Shown here piece by piece: positions 5,789 through 5,849 of a stretch of DNA of 5,849 nucleotides. Each line of letters begins with the position of its first letter. Within the stretch, counting starts at the first letter, position 1. A program made the position numbers and the translations under genes. The DNA lies in contig JANYAB010000230.1 of the NCBI GenBank assembly GCA_025355225.1, forward strand, positions 1 to 5,849. Reading direction: 5' to 3'. Origin of the DNA: Bacteroidota bacterium. Its GTDB lineage: Bacteria; Bacteroidota; Bacteroidia; Sphingobacteriales; Sphingobacteriaceae. The notes beneath the pieces are model-generated. The model was given only the letters and a program-made list of their open reading frames with translations, did no database searches and was not told the DNA's origin.

Positions 5789-5849
5789 TGTCATGTCTTG
5801 TCCTGAAATAGGTTTACACATTAAAGTAAACAAAATGGACAAAAAGAAG
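5789..5849 (+). mobile_element. possible left end of an insertion sequence, cut by window edge
   Basis: From TGTCATGTCTTGTCCTG (5789-5805) onward the sequence changes character abruptly, right at the edge of the preceding repeat. It then leads within 46 nt to an ATG. A TGTC-beginning terminus followed by a short leader and a lysine-rich ORF start is what the left end of a Bacteroidota insertion sequence, perhaps IS3-like, would look like. I have a weak recollection of this TGTCTTGTCCTGAAATAG motif at such ends. The leader contains GTTTAC (5812-5817) and GTAAAC (5826-5831), a perfect 6-nt inverted pair with an 8-nt gap, directly before the ATG. The right end and target-site duplication lie outside the window, so this is tentative. 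Confidence 0.35.
5835..5849 (+). CDS. start of an unidentified ORF, cut by window edge (transposase?)
   Basis: ATG at 5835 begins M-D-K-K-K and runs off the window after five codons. Too little is present to identify a product. It is preceded by an A-rich AAACAAA stretch like the other start regions here and by the GTTTAC/GTAAAC inverted pair. If the TGTC terminus at 5789 is an insertion-sequence end, this would be its first transposase ORF. It could equally be an ordinary small gene or chance. Confidence 0.3.

Noticed and set aside
5651..5842. Minus-strand open frame over the 3' end of leuB and the downstream gap
   Set aside because: It is antisense to the leuB 3' end and the repeat; no motif or plausible start context.

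Overview
The window is a branched-chain amino acid biosynthesis block, read entirely on the + strand: leuA (5'-truncated by the window edge), leuC, leuD, a citramalate-synthase-type gene (cimA) and leuB. It suggests a Bacteroidota genome, most likely Sphingobacteriaceae (Mucilaginibacter/Pedobacter-like). The signs are moderate GC, A-rich start regions without Shine-Dalgarno motifs, a LeuB cofactor-loop variant (GSYPQAAGKDIANP) that I recall from Bacteroidota, and families of short dispersed intergenic repeats. The taxonomic call is inference.

Layout: 1-863 is the 3' part of a short leuA with no C-terminal regulatory domain. leuC (887-2293) follows after 23 nt, and leuD (2304-2900) follows leuC after 10 nt, so leuA-leuC-leuD looks like a tight operon segment. 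A 116-nt gap (2901-3016) holds a long imperfect inverted repeat. The 505-residue gene at 3017-4534 would probably be auto-annotated as '2-isopropylmalate synthase'. Its sequence instead follows the Leptospira-type (R)-citramalate synthase very closely, including the active-site residues and a C-terminal LeuA-dimer regulatory domain. A 153-nt gap (4535-4687) holds a second, unrelated dyad repeat and a small perfect hairpin just before leuB (4688-5746). After leuB a third repeat family (5752-5788) abuts what may be the left end of an insertion sequence with the first codons of an ORF, cut off by the window end.

How the genes work together: LeuA makes 2-isopropylmalate from 2-oxoisovalerate and acetyl-CoA, LeuCD isomerises it, and LeuB oxidises it toward leucine. 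If the fourth gene is CimA, it makes (R)-citramalate from pyruvate and acetyl-CoA. The same LeuCD and LeuB would then carry that product through citraconate and beta-methylmalate to 2-oxobutyrate, the isoleucine precursor, bypassing threonine deaminase. The position of the gene between leuCD and leuB fits a cluster serving two pathways that share their middle enzymes. The most notable points are this likely CimA, the contrast between a LeuA without a regulatory domain and a CimA with one, and the three different repeat families in three successive junctions.
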